This document shows positions 1 through 8,392 of a stretch of 64,000 nucleotides of DNA, piece by piece. A model generated the notes under the pieces. The model was not told where the DNA came from, did no database searches, and worked only from the letters and a program-made list of their open reading frames with translations. The position numbers were made by a program, and so were the translations under genes. This DNA is from Mangrovimonas futianensis (GTDB lineage Bacteria; Bacteroidota; Bacteroidia; Flavobacteriales; Flavobacteriaceae), in NCBI RefSeq assembly GCF_021245805.1, contig NZ_JAJJNF010000005.1, positions 62,001 through 126,000 of the forward strand, read 5' to 3'. Position 1 is the stretch's first letter, and each line of letters begins with the position of its first letter.

Positions 1-497
1 ATTCGTTATCCAATTTTGATTTTGCCTTAGATTATCGTTTTGTTGATTATGAGAATACAGAAGGTTTCGCCAATACGGGGTGGACAGAAAATGCAGCGGT
101 TGCGGGATTTGGCTGGAATAATATATCCATAGTTTCAGCTGGAATACAATTTAGGGGTATTAATAAGTTACCTTTACGATTGGGATATACTTATAATTCA
201 AATCCAATCCCAAGCGAAGTTACTTTCTATAATATCCCAGCCACAGCTGTTATTAAGAATGCCTATCAATTTGGTTTAAGTTATTTGGTTAATAAAAACT
301 GGCAATTGGATGGAGTTTTCCACTACGGTGATAGTTCTGGAAAGACATCGGGTTCATTGCTAAATCCTATGTTTGCCGATGCATATCCACCATATGGGGC
401 AATTCCTTATAGTGAGGTCTCATACGATATGACAACTTCCATGATTATGTTGGGAATAAGCTATAAATTTAATAGCGGGCAAGAGAAGAGTAAGTAA
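1..497 (+). CDS. FadL/OmpP1-type outer membrane transport protein, C-terminal part (5' truncated by window edge)
   Basis: The frame is open from the first bases to the stop at 495-497, so the gene starts outside the window. The visible 164 residues alternate hydrophobic and polar residues and aromatic-rich strands as in a beta barrel. They include LPLRLGYTYNSNPIP followed by a glycine-rich strand, typical of the last strands of FadL/OmpP1 (toluene and long-chain fatty acid) porins. The family forms a 14-stranded outer membrane barrel for uptake of hydrophobic compounds. The internal TTG at 180 is not a credible start because the coding pattern continues upstream of it. The family call is reasonably sure; the substrate cannot be told. 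Confidence 0.75.
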   Translation, partial: SLSNFDFALDYRFVDYENTEGFANTGWTENAAVAGFGWNNISIVSAGIQFRGINKLPLRLGYTYNSNPIPSEVTFYNIPATAVIKNAYQFGLSYLVNKNWQLDGVFHYGDSSGKTSGSLLNPMFADAYPPYGAIPYSEVSYDMTTSMIMLGISYKFNSGQEKSK

Positions 498-581
498 GCG
501 AAATTATTAGGTATTACAACCTTTTGAGTCTTGAAAAGCAGAGACTGTCATTTACAAGAAAGAAGGATTGCTGTTATATAA

Positions 582-618
582 AAAAGGGCTGTTATTAAAA
601 CAGCCCTTTTCATTTTTT
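582..618. terminator. bidirectional rho-independent terminator
   Basis: A perfect 12-bp stem, 582-593 pairing with 599-610, has a 5-base loop and is flanked by A and T runs. It lies between the convergent FadL-like gene and the lipoprotein gene at 658, so it can serve both. Confidence 0.85.
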
Positions 619-657
619 GGTTAGTATTGGTAAGTAAGTTAGTTTAAAAAGTCTTTC

Positions 658-1557
658 TTATTTCAGCAACCCTTTAATAGATTGTCTATTTGCTTGCTTA
701 AATGAAACTTCAGTATTTAAAGTTGCAGATGGTCTTCCAGAGTTATCAAATACACCGATTAAAGTTCCATCAAAATCTAATCCGATAGCGCTTCCATCAA
801 TTGAAGATGCATAAATGAAATCAGTAGTTGTGGATTCTAATGTAATATCAGAACCAAAAGAGATGTTACCATCATCATTGGCTCCTCCTTCTGAAAGAAT
901 TTCAGTTCCACTAAGAGTCATAGCATACAATTCAATATAAGTATTAGCTGTAGTGTTAGGTAAAACGATACCACCTTCAGAATCTAATTCAGTTGCGAAG
1001 TCAATTTCTATATAGTTTTGAGCTGTTTCAATGTTTTCTACAGTACCAGAAAATCCAACCATTGACCAATAAGCATGAGTTGCAGCTCCAGTCTCACCTG
1101 GGTCATAACCACCCCAAAATACTAAAGCAGTATTATCAATAAGGTAATTAACGCCATTGTAAAAAACAGAATTTGGTTCAGCCGTAACAGGATCGTTTAC
1201 AGTTAAAGAAATGGTGTTACTAGTTAAATCACCATTTGTAGCGGTCACGTTGTAAGTTCCAGCTTCAGTTGCTGTAAAAGTATTGCTTGTGGTAGCTTCC
1301 ATTTGATTGATTTGAAATGAAGAAGTGGTTGTTACGTTTTCATCCAAATCATTCATAACAGTGAAAGTGAAAGTGTCACCTAAATCAACAGTTGTTACAT
1401 CTGATGCTAAAGTAATAGAAGTAGCTACTGGTGTTTCTGTGTTACCGTCTCCATTTCCATTTCCTCCATTGTCTGAGGTACTGTCATCATCACTACTACA
1501 TGACACAAAAGCAAGTCCGCTAAATAAAAGAGTGCTTAATAAAAATAATCTTTTCAT
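658..1557 (-). CDS. secreted lipoprotein with Ig-like segment, function unknown
   Basis: 299 residues. The N-terminus is a lipoprotein signal (MKRLFLLSTLLFSGLAFVSC) with the lipidated Cys at 20, followed by an acidic Ser/Asp/Gly/Asn-rich linker typical of surface-exposed Bacteroidota lipoproteins. Residues about 45-120 read like a bacterial Ig-like/PKD repeat (TYNVTATNGDLTSNTISLTV). The remaining 170 residues are an unrecognised beta-rich domain. A consensus promoter lies just upstream and a terminator downstream, so it is probably monocistronic. No function can be assigned. Confidence 0.8.
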   Translation of the reverse strand: MKRLFLLSTLLFSGLAFVSCSSDDDSTSDNGGNGNGDGNTETPVATSITLASDVTTVDLGDTFTFTVMNDLDENVTTTSSFQINQMEATTSNTFTATEAGTYNVTATNGDLTSNTISLTVNDPVTAEPNSVFYNGVNYLIDNTALVFWGGYDPGETGAATHAYWSMVGFSGTVENIETAQNYIEIDFATELDSEGGIVLPNTTANTYIELYAMTLSGTEILSEGGANDDGNISFGSDITLESTTTDFIYASSIDGSAIGLDFDGTLIGVFDNSGRPSATLNTEVSFKQANRQSIKGLLK

Positions 1558-1592
1558 AAATTTAATATTCTTGGTTTACAATTAATCAGTGC

Positions 1593-1623
1593 CAAAAATA
1601 GGTTTATCAAGAAAAGAACCAAA
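1593..1623 (-). promoter_or_regulatory. Bacteroidota housekeeping promoter of the lipoprotein gene
   Basis: On the minus strand, TTTG (1620-1623), a 19-base spacer and TATTTTTG (1593-1600) match the -33 TTTG / -7 TANNTTTG consensus. It lies 36 bases upstream of the ATG at 1557. Confidence 0.75.
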
Positions 1624-1920
1624 TAAGCTGAATGTTAAAAGTGTTATTCTTAATGAAATGAAGTTTGTTTAAAAAATTAAGCATTTATTTATGTATTCTA
1701 TTTAGATAAAATATATAATATTATTAATGCTTTACTGAAACAGCTAAAAAACAACCAAAAACCCTATTTATAATCAAAATAAATTATTGCAAAATCTTAC
1801 GATTTTAATTAAAATACTGATAATAAGATGGATTTTGTAATGCTTTTGTGGTTAAAGCGAATTTAAGGTTTCAATTTGATATATTAGCTTTTTGGGATTA
1901 GCTCCATATTTTCCAAAAAA
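1624..1920. other. AT-rich intergenic stretch
   Basis: About 300 very AT-rich bases between the lipoprotein promoter and the terminator of the next minus-strand gene. I see no ORF longer than about 15 codons with a usable start, no RNA gene and no repeat. Confidence 0.6.
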
Positions 1921-1946
1921 AAAGCCTTTAAGAAATTAAAGGCTTT
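1912..1946 (-). terminator. terminator of the small membrane protein gene
   Basis: A 10-bp perfect stem, 1921-1930 with 1937-1946, has a 6-base loop. Read on the minus strand it ends in a U-run (the A-run at 1912-1920). Confidence 0.8.
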
Positions 1947-1987
1947 GTAATTTTTTGAATAACAACTATTTGTATAATTTATGATAA

Positions 1988-2215
1988 TTACTCATAAAGA
2001 TGGCCATCTGTAAAATCTTTATAGGTTTTGTTATCCTCTGTAGAGCTCAATTGACTTTTATTTGCCAAACGCTCATTTTCCTTTTTTAACTTATAAGATT
2101 TTCTAATCCCAAGAATCAAAAGAATTAAAAAGAAAACAACACTAATTGAAAGCAACATCACAATACTGCTCTGTTCAATTAGAAAAACCGGTGGAGGAAT
2201 AGAGTTTAAAGTCAT
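1988..2215 (-). CDS. small single-span membrane protein, function unknown
   Basis: 75 residues. The segment from about 17 to 37 (IVMLLSISVVFFLILLILGI) is one transmembrane helix, followed by a basic stretch (RKSYKLKK) and a charged cytoplasmic tail. The positive-inside rule places the C-terminus in the cytoplasm. A good terminator directly downstream and an initiating ATG support a real gene. It could be co-transcribed with the MBL-fold lipoprotein 82 bases upstream. Function unknown. Confidence 0.6.
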   Translation of the reverse strand: MTLNSIPPPVFLIEQSSIVMLLSISVVFFLILLILGIRKSYKLKKENERLANKSQLSSTEDNKTYKDFTDGHLYE

Positions 2216-2297
2216 TTACGTAGGTTTTAATAGATTGGGTTAATAGCTCGGTCAAAGATAATATTTTTTATTTAGTAAACAATTAAAAATGAAATAT

Positions 2298-3158
2298 TTA
2301 GTAGCTAGGATACCATTCTAATTGAACTACTTGAATGTCCTTATTTCCAGCGCTAACCAACTTTTTAAACATTTTTACATCACTTAACCCATCAGTTCCC
2401 CTGTAGTGGTAAGGAAAAACTTTTTTAGGCTTAAATTCCAAAACGGCATCGGCAGCACTTTCTACAGTCATTGTATATGGGAGATTCATACAAACTAAGG
2501 CTAAATCAATATTTTTTAAATTTCTCATTTCGGGAATGTCTTCGGTGTCCCCAGAAATATAAATACGTTTTCCTCCCACTGTTAGAATGTAACCATTCCC
2601 TCTCCCAGGTTCATGATATTGCAATGCTTCGGGTCTAATGTTATACATGGGGATAGCCTCTATATCGACATTCATTTTACTAGTTTTTAAACTAATACTC
2701 TGACCATTTGAAAGGACATCGGTTTTTTCTTTAATAGATTCAGGTAATTGTTTTTTAACCTCTTTGGGCACCACCAATTGTACGTTTGGCTTGTAAAGCC
2801 CTTCTAAGGTTTCGGCATTTAAATGGTCTCCATGAATGTCAGTTACCAAAATGATTTGTGGTTTCGGGGAATTTTCGAAGGCTTCAGCACCTCCTACGGG
2901 ATCTACATAAATGACCGTATTGTCTGTTTCCAAGACAAAGGTGGCATGACTAATTGGAGTAATTTTTACATCATCCGTATCATAGCTTATGGCATAACTT
3001 TCATCAGCAGCTTCCTTATCTTCAATTACTGAAGGGGCCTCTGTGGTGATAGAGTCCTCTGTCATCTCCATATCCGTAGCGTCTTCAGATTTCTTGTTAT
3101 TAAATTGACACCCCACAATTAGAATAGAAGCAAATAGGAGTAAATAAATTTTTTTCAT
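2298..3158 (-). CDS. MBL-fold (beta-lactamase superfamily) metal-dependent hydrolase, lipoprotein
   Basis: 286 residues. The lipoprotein signal has its Cys at 17 (ILIVGC), followed by an acidic linker to about residue 60. The rest matches the UlaG-like/COG2220 branch of the metallo-beta-lactamase fold: SHATF near 70, VTDIHGDHL at 105-113 (metal residues H109, D111, H112; the first His of HxHxDH is Asp107), ISGDTED near 200, and a late His in PYHYRG. The family hydrolyses phosphodiester, lactone or related bonds; the substrate here is unknown. The lipid anchor places it in the envelope. Confidence 0.8.
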   Translation of the reverse strand: MKKIYLLLFASILIVGCQFNNKKSEDATDMEMTEDSITTEAPSVIEDKEAADESYAISYDTDDVKITPISHATFVLETDNTVIYVDPVGGAEAFENSPKPQIILVTDIHGDHLNAETLEGLYKPNVQLVVPKEVKKQLPESIKEKTDVLSNGQSISLKTSKMNVDIEAIPMYNIRPEALQYHEPGRGNGYILTVGGKRIYISGDTEDIPEMRNLKNIDLALVCMNLPYTMTVESAADAVLEFKPKKVFPYHYRGTDGLSDVKMFKKLVSAGNKDIQVVQLEWYPSY

Positions 3159-3387
3159 GAGTTTGATCTTTACTAGGTTTTAAGTTTGATATTAGAATTG
3201 TTTTCCTTGTATTAAGAAATTTATTCTGCTTATCCTTAAAGATACAGATTGTCATTTATTTTTAACATCTTTTGTAACAATTAAATATAAATTCGTACTG
3301 ATAATTTGAGCAAGTTTAATTTTTATAATCGTAAAATTTAGCGAAATTGCTTACCCTAACTATTGTTAAACATTAACACGACTTAAT

Positions 3388-4725
3388 ATGTCAGACGAAT
3401 TTGACTTACTGGAAACCAATTCCAATGAAAAACAATCCAAAGTAGATGTCAATTGGGGAAAGGCCATAGACACTATGAAATCAAAATTAGCCCAGGAAGA
3501 TGATCCCGAGGTGCGTCAAAAAATCTTGAATGCCACTTTGGATGATGTGGTGCATATGGCTGAAAAGGATAGAACTACCCTGTTGGATGCCATTAAAGAT
3601 TTGACCGATTACCAAGATGAGGTGGGTATTATTTTTGAAGCTTTTTCCTCTCTTAATGCTGAAGAGCAGAAGGTAATAGACAATGCCATCAAGAGATTGG
3701 AAAGGGCAAGAGTTGAATTGGAGGATGCAGAGGCTAAACCAGATACTTGGTGGAATAACCTATGGGGAAGAAAGGCCAAAATCAGAAAGGCAGAAGAAGA
3801 GCTTAAAGCTGCCCAAAAGGCAAGAGATGAAGCCGATACTAAAGCTAAGGCCATGTTTCAACAACGTATTGAAAGTGCGGATGTGCAAACCCTTTTAAAT
3901 GAGTTGTCATTTAAGAGTCAGGCAGCCGTAAAAAGGTTGAAAGATCGTGAAGTTGAAATCAAGGAAGTAGAAGACAAGTTGCAAGATGCAATTGTTGAAG
4001 CAACTAAAAATCATACCAAAGCATTAGAGAAGAAGAAAGAAGTTGAAACTAAATTAGAAGAACAATATGCTTTATTAAAACAAGCGCGCCAAGCTTTGGA
4101 AGAAATTGTAGATAAACAGTCTGCAGAATATGCTGAGGCAGTTGGAAAAGTAACAACTCTTGAGCAAAAAGTAGAGGAATTGGAAGGTTTGAAAAATGCC
4201 TACACCACCTTAGCGGCAAGTAAAGATAGCTTTGTTCATAAGCATAATTTAACAATAAAAGTATTGACTTCTTTAAGAAGTAATCTCCAAACCCATCGTG
4301 CGAAACTAAAAAGTGATACCGAAGAGCGACTTAAATATTATGATGGTTATGTAGTTGCTTTAAAGGCTAGAACAGATCAAGAATTTGCTGCCATTTTAGA
4401 GCATCTAGGGGTGAAAACCGATGAGCACATAGGTGAAACATTAGCTGCAATGCATACGGCAAGTGCCAAAGCACGTCAAGAAATGATGGATAACATCCCA
4501 GTTCATGAAAAAGTAATGCAAGGTGTTTACAGTAGTTATGCTGAAGCATTACAAGAAATAAGGGCTAAAGATGTTGATATTCAGAAGAATTTTGCTGAAC
4601 GCTACGGTATTGATATGAAGCAAATTTTTGAAGATTATTACGCAGCCGAAAATGAGCCTTCTAAACCTGAAGGAGAAAGTGCGAAACCTGAACCAAAGTC
4701 AGGTGATGATGATTTATTATCCTAG
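3388..4725 (+). CDS. long coiled-coil protein, first gene of the eight-gene AAA/Nudix run
   Basis: 445 residues with no signal peptide, so cytoplasmic. A helical N-terminal part (about 20-95) is followed by a strongly charged heptad-rich coiled coil from about 95 to 290, interrupted by an aromatic patch (DTWWNNLWGRK, near 120). A second helical domain runs from about 290 to 420, and an acidic low-complexity tail ends in DDDLLS. I do not recognise a catalytic motif. Coiled-coil proteins of this kind may be labelled microtubule-binding by automatic pipelines, which would rest on heptads only. A distant relation to TelA-type helical proteins is possible but unproven. It opens a run of eight genes with small gaps, suggesting an adaptor or scaffold for the downstream ATPase. 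Confidence 0.8.
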   Translation: MSDEFDLLETNSNEKQSKVDVNWGKAIDTMKSKLAQEDDPEVRQKILNATLDDVVHMAEKDRTTLLDAIKDLTDYQDEVGIIFEAFSSLNAEEQKVIDNAIKRLERARVELEDAEAKPDTWWNNLWGRKAKIRKAEEELKAAQKARDEADTKAKAMFQQRIESADVQTLLNELSFKSQAAVKRLKDREVEIKEVEDKLQDAIVEATKNHTKALEKKKEVETKLEEQYALLKQARQALEEIVDKQSAEYAEAVGKVTTLEQKVEELEGLKNAYTTLAASKDSFVHKHNLTIKVLTSLRSNLQTHRAKLKSDTEERLKYYDGYVVALKARTDQEFAAILEHLGVKTDEHIGETLAAMHTASAKARQEMMDNIPVHEKVMQGVYSSYAEALQEIRAKDVDIQKNFAERYGIDMKQIFEDYYAAENEPSKPEGESAKPEPKSGDDDLLS

Positions 4726-4761
4726 GCTTAAATGATACAATCAAATTTTGATTTTTAACGA

Positions 4762-5811
4762 ATGATTGTAACGCCGTTAGATTCAGCACAATTAGATTCC
4801 AAAGAGCATTATGTGTTTTACCATAGAATGGTAGATTTTGTGCTCAAGGAATTGATTGTGAGTATTCAATATCAAGGGTTGTGTACTGGTCAGGAACTTA
4901 CCTTTTTTAAACAATATTGTGATTTGTTGTTGTATTCCATAGAAGCAATGCGAATCAAATATATGTTTGATGATGAGGAACACATGAAGGTTGATTTGAC
5001 AGATTCCGGATTTCCAAACTATTTAGAGTTTCGTTATTTGTTTAATGATCTCGAATTGCGAGACCATTATTTAGAAAAATTAACGCCTATTCAGCAATTG
5101 GAAGAGGAGTTTCTAGATACCCTTTTAAGAAAAAAGCAGCCTGTCAAACGAAATAGACTTTTTCAAGCAGCTTCTATTGCCTATTACAAGACGGTTAATA
5201 AACAATATATATTTAACCGTTTTGTTCAAGGCAAAATCATAGAGGTGGAAGATAATCCCATGGCAAAATTGATGACCAGTTGGAGTTTTTATGATGTAAC
5301 ACATAATAGGCCATTCGTTTGTTTTATGTATTTCGATTATGATGGTTCCAATATTTTAGAAGAAAAGGAGGAAATGTATGAGGCCTTGAAGCAAATTGCA
5401 GACCGCGAAATGAATTTGGATACCATGGCTTATGCTATTGATAGAAAATTACCACATATTCATCCTAAGCAGGTCAAGCGAATTGATTTAGGTCCTTTAC
5501 ATAACATTTTTGCCAAAGATGAACACGATTTGACGCACGCATTATTGGAGAGCATAGGTAAAAAGGAAATTCCTCTTGAGTCCTATGCCATTTCGCTTAC
5601 GGTAGATGAAGTTTTTTCTAAGGGTGAATTTAAAGAAGGGAACTTTTTTAATAAACAAGTCCTTCAAAACTGGAGTGACGTCATGCAACAAAAATATGTG
5701 TTTGCACCGCACAGGGTTATTCAAATGTTATACAACAAAACGCCAGATTGGATGAATGGATTGGCAAAACCACCTATTCAAATGAGTAGTTTGCCAACCA
5801 ATGGAGATTAA
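4762..5811 (+). CDS. uncharacterised cytoplasmic protein, second gene of the AAA/Nudix run
   Basis: 349 residues, soluble, no signal peptide or membrane span. It is rich in aromatic residues (MYFDYDG, RYLFNDLELRDHYLEKL) and mixed alpha/beta by composition. I recognise no family or active-site motif. It starts 37 bases after the coiled-coil gene and ends 48 bases before the AAA ATPase gene, so it is almost certainly co-transcribed with them and likely a partner of the ATPase. Confidence 0.75.
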   Translation: MIVTPLDSAQLDSKEHYVFYHRMVDFVLKELIVSIQYQGLCTGQELTFFKQYCDLLLYSIEAMRIKYMFDDEEHMKVDLTDSGFPNYLEFRYLFNDLELRDHYLEKLTPIQQLEEEFLDTLLRKKQPVKRNRLFQAASIAYYKTVNKQYIFNRFVQGKIIEVEDNPMAKLMTSWSFYDVTHNRPFVCFMYFDYDGSNILEEKEEMYEALKQIADREMNLDTMAYAIDRKLPHIHPKQVKRIDLGPLHNIFAKDEHDLTHALLESIGKKEIPLESYAISLTVDEVFSKGEFKEGNFFNKQVLQNWSDVMQQKYVFAPHRVIQMLYNKTPDWMNGLAKPPIQMSSLPTNGD

Positions 5812-5859
5812 TTAAAAAAGAGTAGTTCTCTTCTGCTCACCGAATATTGAAATTAAAAA

Positions 5860-7818
5860 ATGCAACATAACTCAACATTTCCCATAAAACAAAACGAATT
5901 GGATATGCTTCGTGATGAGGCGACATCCTATTTAAAGAGTATTCAATGGGAGCAAGGGCAACGAGCCAAAAATCGAGATAAAGATCAAAATGATAGTTCC
6001 ATATTACTTTACTTATCTCGCGCCAATAACGGTAGTCAAGCTCATATAACCTCGGTATCAAAAACTATTTTAGGTCTTAAAAAACGGCTGCTCCCAGAAT
6101 CGGTGGCTATTCCTTTACATTTAAATCAATCGCTATTTGCGGTTCAAGAAGGGATTACCCTAGGACTTTGGATTCGTGATAGTTTTTATGATGCATCGGG
6201 CTTGTCCAGTTTAAGTGAACGAAGGTCCACATTAGATCATTCTGGGAAAAGAGAATTTGAAAGCAAGCAGCATACTGCTACAGCATTTATGTTATTCTCT
6301 ATGGCCTATAAAATATTACACGATTTAAGAAATAGTGCATCGGATGACTTAAGTGTGATGAAGCAGAAATTTGCTGGGATTCCAGAGGTTTCCTTATTGT
6401 CTCCCTTAAAAGGAATTTCATGTGCGTTATTTTATTATGATAAATACTTGGACCATCCTGAAATCATAACAAGTGACCAAGATGTCGTCGATTTTACTAT
6501 GGTATATTTTGAGGCGCTTATTGCTGAAATTCAAATGCGCAAAAGTACTTTGGAATATCAAGAAACCATATTGGATAGAACTTACAAATTGGAAAAATCT
6601 GATTTTTCAATTTCTGGTTGGGATAATGTGTTTTCAGGAGCAGCCAAAAGTATCGAATTCAATAAGGTACAATTTGAACAAATTGTAGGAAACCGAGATG
6701 CCAAACACTTTGCAAGAAGGTTGACTGAAAGGATGTTGAGTTACGACTTTGCTGAAAAGAAAAATCCATTTCAGGAGTTGGGAGGGTTTATGCCCGTGTT
6801 TATGGGGTATGGAATACCTGGTACAGGAAAAAGTATGTTGATTGCTGCTATTGCCACCAAGCTTAAAGACCATTGTGATCAATTGGAAATTCCTTTTCTT
6901 TTTCATCCTATGCCAGATACTTTAATAAGCACGTTTCAAGGGGGATCGGCAGAAAAAATGGTGGAATGGATGAAACCTTTACAGGATCCTTCCAAATTAA
7001 TTTTTGCTCCTATTGACGATGCAGAAAATAATCTTCAAGAAAGAACTGCACAAGGAGTTTCGGCAGGGGTGAAGGAAGTAATAGGTGTTTTTTTAAGATA
7101 CACCGAAGGGGCTTATGCCGTTAACTATGGAAATAGTTCCATAGGATTGTTTACTAATTTACCTGAAATGCTGGATAAAGCCGTCATTTCTCGTGTTCAG
7201 GGACGTTTCAAAATAGATGGAGCTAGAACAGAGCATGATTTCTTGGATCAAGACTATCTGTGGTGGAAAAAGTTTGAAAAGACCATGCCAAGTTTTGTCA
7301 ACATGAATAATCCAAATGGATATGAGTTTTTAAGTAATCAAGGGTTAGCCAAAAACATGGGTGATATTCTTCAGTCTGTAGAAAGACCTTCAGAAGAACG
7401 TGTATTGGAAACGTTTGACAAAGTTGAAAGCCTTCACAAAGACGATGATCACATGTTTTATGCGTCACTATACAAAGAAATACAAAAGATATTTCCGTTT
7501 TTCTCTTCTCGAGATGTTAGGAATATCCAATCTGCTATTTCCTTGAGATTGACAGATTTTGATTTGGAATCTGATTGGTTTGAAAACCCGGAAACCTATT
7601 TCAAAAAAGATTATCAAACTAAATTTCATATGCTTCAAGAACTTATGAAGGCCAATATGAAAGGGTTAAACTTTTCAGATATCAGAAAACAAGAAGTCAT
7701 TAGATATTTGGATAATGTGGCAACCATAGCCGATACCGATTTTAAGCGACAAGTGGAGGCGAGGGTTAATCAACTGAATATTGAAATGGAAGCAAGAAAA
7801 ATGTATGGAGGAAACTAA
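5860..7818 (+). CDS. AAA family ATPase with long helical N-terminal region
   Basis: 652 residues, cytoplasmic. The N-terminal 280 residues are helical and unrecognised. The AAA core follows: Walker A GIPGTGKS at 318-325 (K324); an aromatic-glycine loop TFQGGS that may be the pore loop; Walker B ending in D386-D387, where most AAA proteins have DE; sensor-1 Asn433 (FTN); and candidate arginine fingers R445 and R449 in the second region of homology. A helical C-terminal lid and extension follows. AAA proteins form hexameric rings that remodel or unfold proteins. The 3' end overlaps the Nudix gene by 14 bases, indicating translational coupling. The target is unknown; the coiled-coil and unknown proteins upstream are the obvious candidates. 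Confidence 0.85.
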   Translation: MQHNSTFPIKQNELDMLRDEATSYLKSIQWEQGQRAKNRDKDQNDSSILLYLSRANNGSQAHITSVSKTILGLKKRLLPESVAIPLHLNQSLFAVQEGITLGLWIRDSFYDASGLSSLSERRSTLDHSGKREFESKQHTATAFMLFSMAYKILHDLRNSASDDLSVMKQKFAGIPEVSLLSPLKGISCALFYYDKYLDHPEIITSDQDVVDFTMVYFEALIAEIQMRKSTLEYQETILDRTYKLEKSDFSISGWDNVFSGAAKSIEFNKVQFEQIVGNRDAKHFARRLTERMLSYDFAEKKNPFQELGGFMPVFMGYGIPGTGKSMLIAAIATKLKDHCDQLEIPFLFHPMPDTLISTFQGGSAEKMVEWMKPLQDPSKLIFAPIDDAENNLQERTAQGVSAGVKEVIGVFLRYTEGAYAVNYGNSSIGLFTNLPEMLDKAVISRVQGRFKIDGARTEHDFLDQDYLWWKKFEKTMPSFVNMNNPNGYEFLSNQGLAKNMGDILQSVERPSEERVLETFDKVESLHKDDDHMFYASLYKEIQKIFPFFSSRDVRNIQSAISLRLTDFDLESDWFENPETYFKKDYQTKFHMLQELMKANMKGLNFSDIRKQEVIRYLDNVATIADTDFKRQVEARVNQLNIEMEARKMYGGN

Positions 7819-8392
7819 AAGAATAAAAAATATTTCTGACACGGTACTTTCTGATCATTGGGCCAAACTAAATAAAATTGATTTTGATTATCAATTGGAA
7901 AATGGGCGATGGATTAGGCAGTCAAGAGAAACGTATCATAGAGGCGATGGTGCCGTGGTATTGTTATATAATCCTATAAAGAAAACGGTTATTCTTACTA
8001 GGCAGTTTAGGATGCCTGCCTTTGCCAATGATCCACAAGCTGGTTTTATGATTGAGGCCTGTGCGGGTATGCTTGATAAAGATGACCCTGTAACATGTAT
8101 AATAAGGGAGGCGGAAGAGGAAACAGGTTATAGAGTACCTACTGCCACAAAAATATTTGAAATGTATTCATCTCCAGGAGCGATGACCGAAAAACTTTTT
8201 TATTTCATAGCAGAATATGATGATTCCATGAAAGTGAGTGATGGCGGAGGGTTAGACTGTGAGCACGAAGATATTGAGGTCATGGAGTTGCCGTTTAAAA
8301 CGGTTATAGACATGCTTGAAAATGGTGAAATCCAAGATGCTAAAACCTGTATATTATTGCAATATGCTCAGGTACATAAATTGATGGAGTAA
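7805..8392 (+). CDS. nudK: Nudix hydrolase of the NudK (GDP-mannose pyrophosphatase) type
   Basis: 195 residues from ATG 7805; a TTG at 7781 would add eight unlikely residues deep in the ATPase gene. It resembles E. coli NudK along its whole length: ILLYN-like and RQFR segments, an ETCAG-like stretch (EACAG), the Nudix box G88-x5-D94-x7-E102-x2-EE-TG, SPGAMTE, and a DxExIEVMELPF end. The first box glutamate is Asp94; the glutamates that bind metal are present. NudK cleaves GDP-mannose and related nucleotide sugars. In this operon it may act on a signalling nucleotide or dinucleotide instead. Its stop overlaps the next start (TAATG). Confidence 0.85.
   Translation: MEETKRIKNISDTVLSDHWAKLNKIDFDYQLENGRWIRQSRETYHRGDGAVVLLYNPIKKTVILTRQFRMPAFANDPQAGFMIEACAGMLDKDDPVTCIIREAEEETGYRVPTATKIFEMYSSPGAMTEKLFYFIAEYDDSMKVSDGGGLDCEHEDIEVMELPFKTVIDMLENGEIQDAKTCILLQYAQVHKLME

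Noticed and set aside
1578..1598. TTGGCACT followed by TTGT upstream of the lipoprotein gene at 658 as a sigma-54 promoter
   Set aside because: The spacing to the second half is two bases too long, and the same bases are part of a perfect TTTG/TANNTTTG housekeeping promoter.
7781..7804. TTG start for the Nudix gene upstream of ATG 7805
   Set aside because: The extra eight residues have no counterpart in NudK proteins and lie in the ATPase C-terminus; the ATG gives the expected N-terminus.
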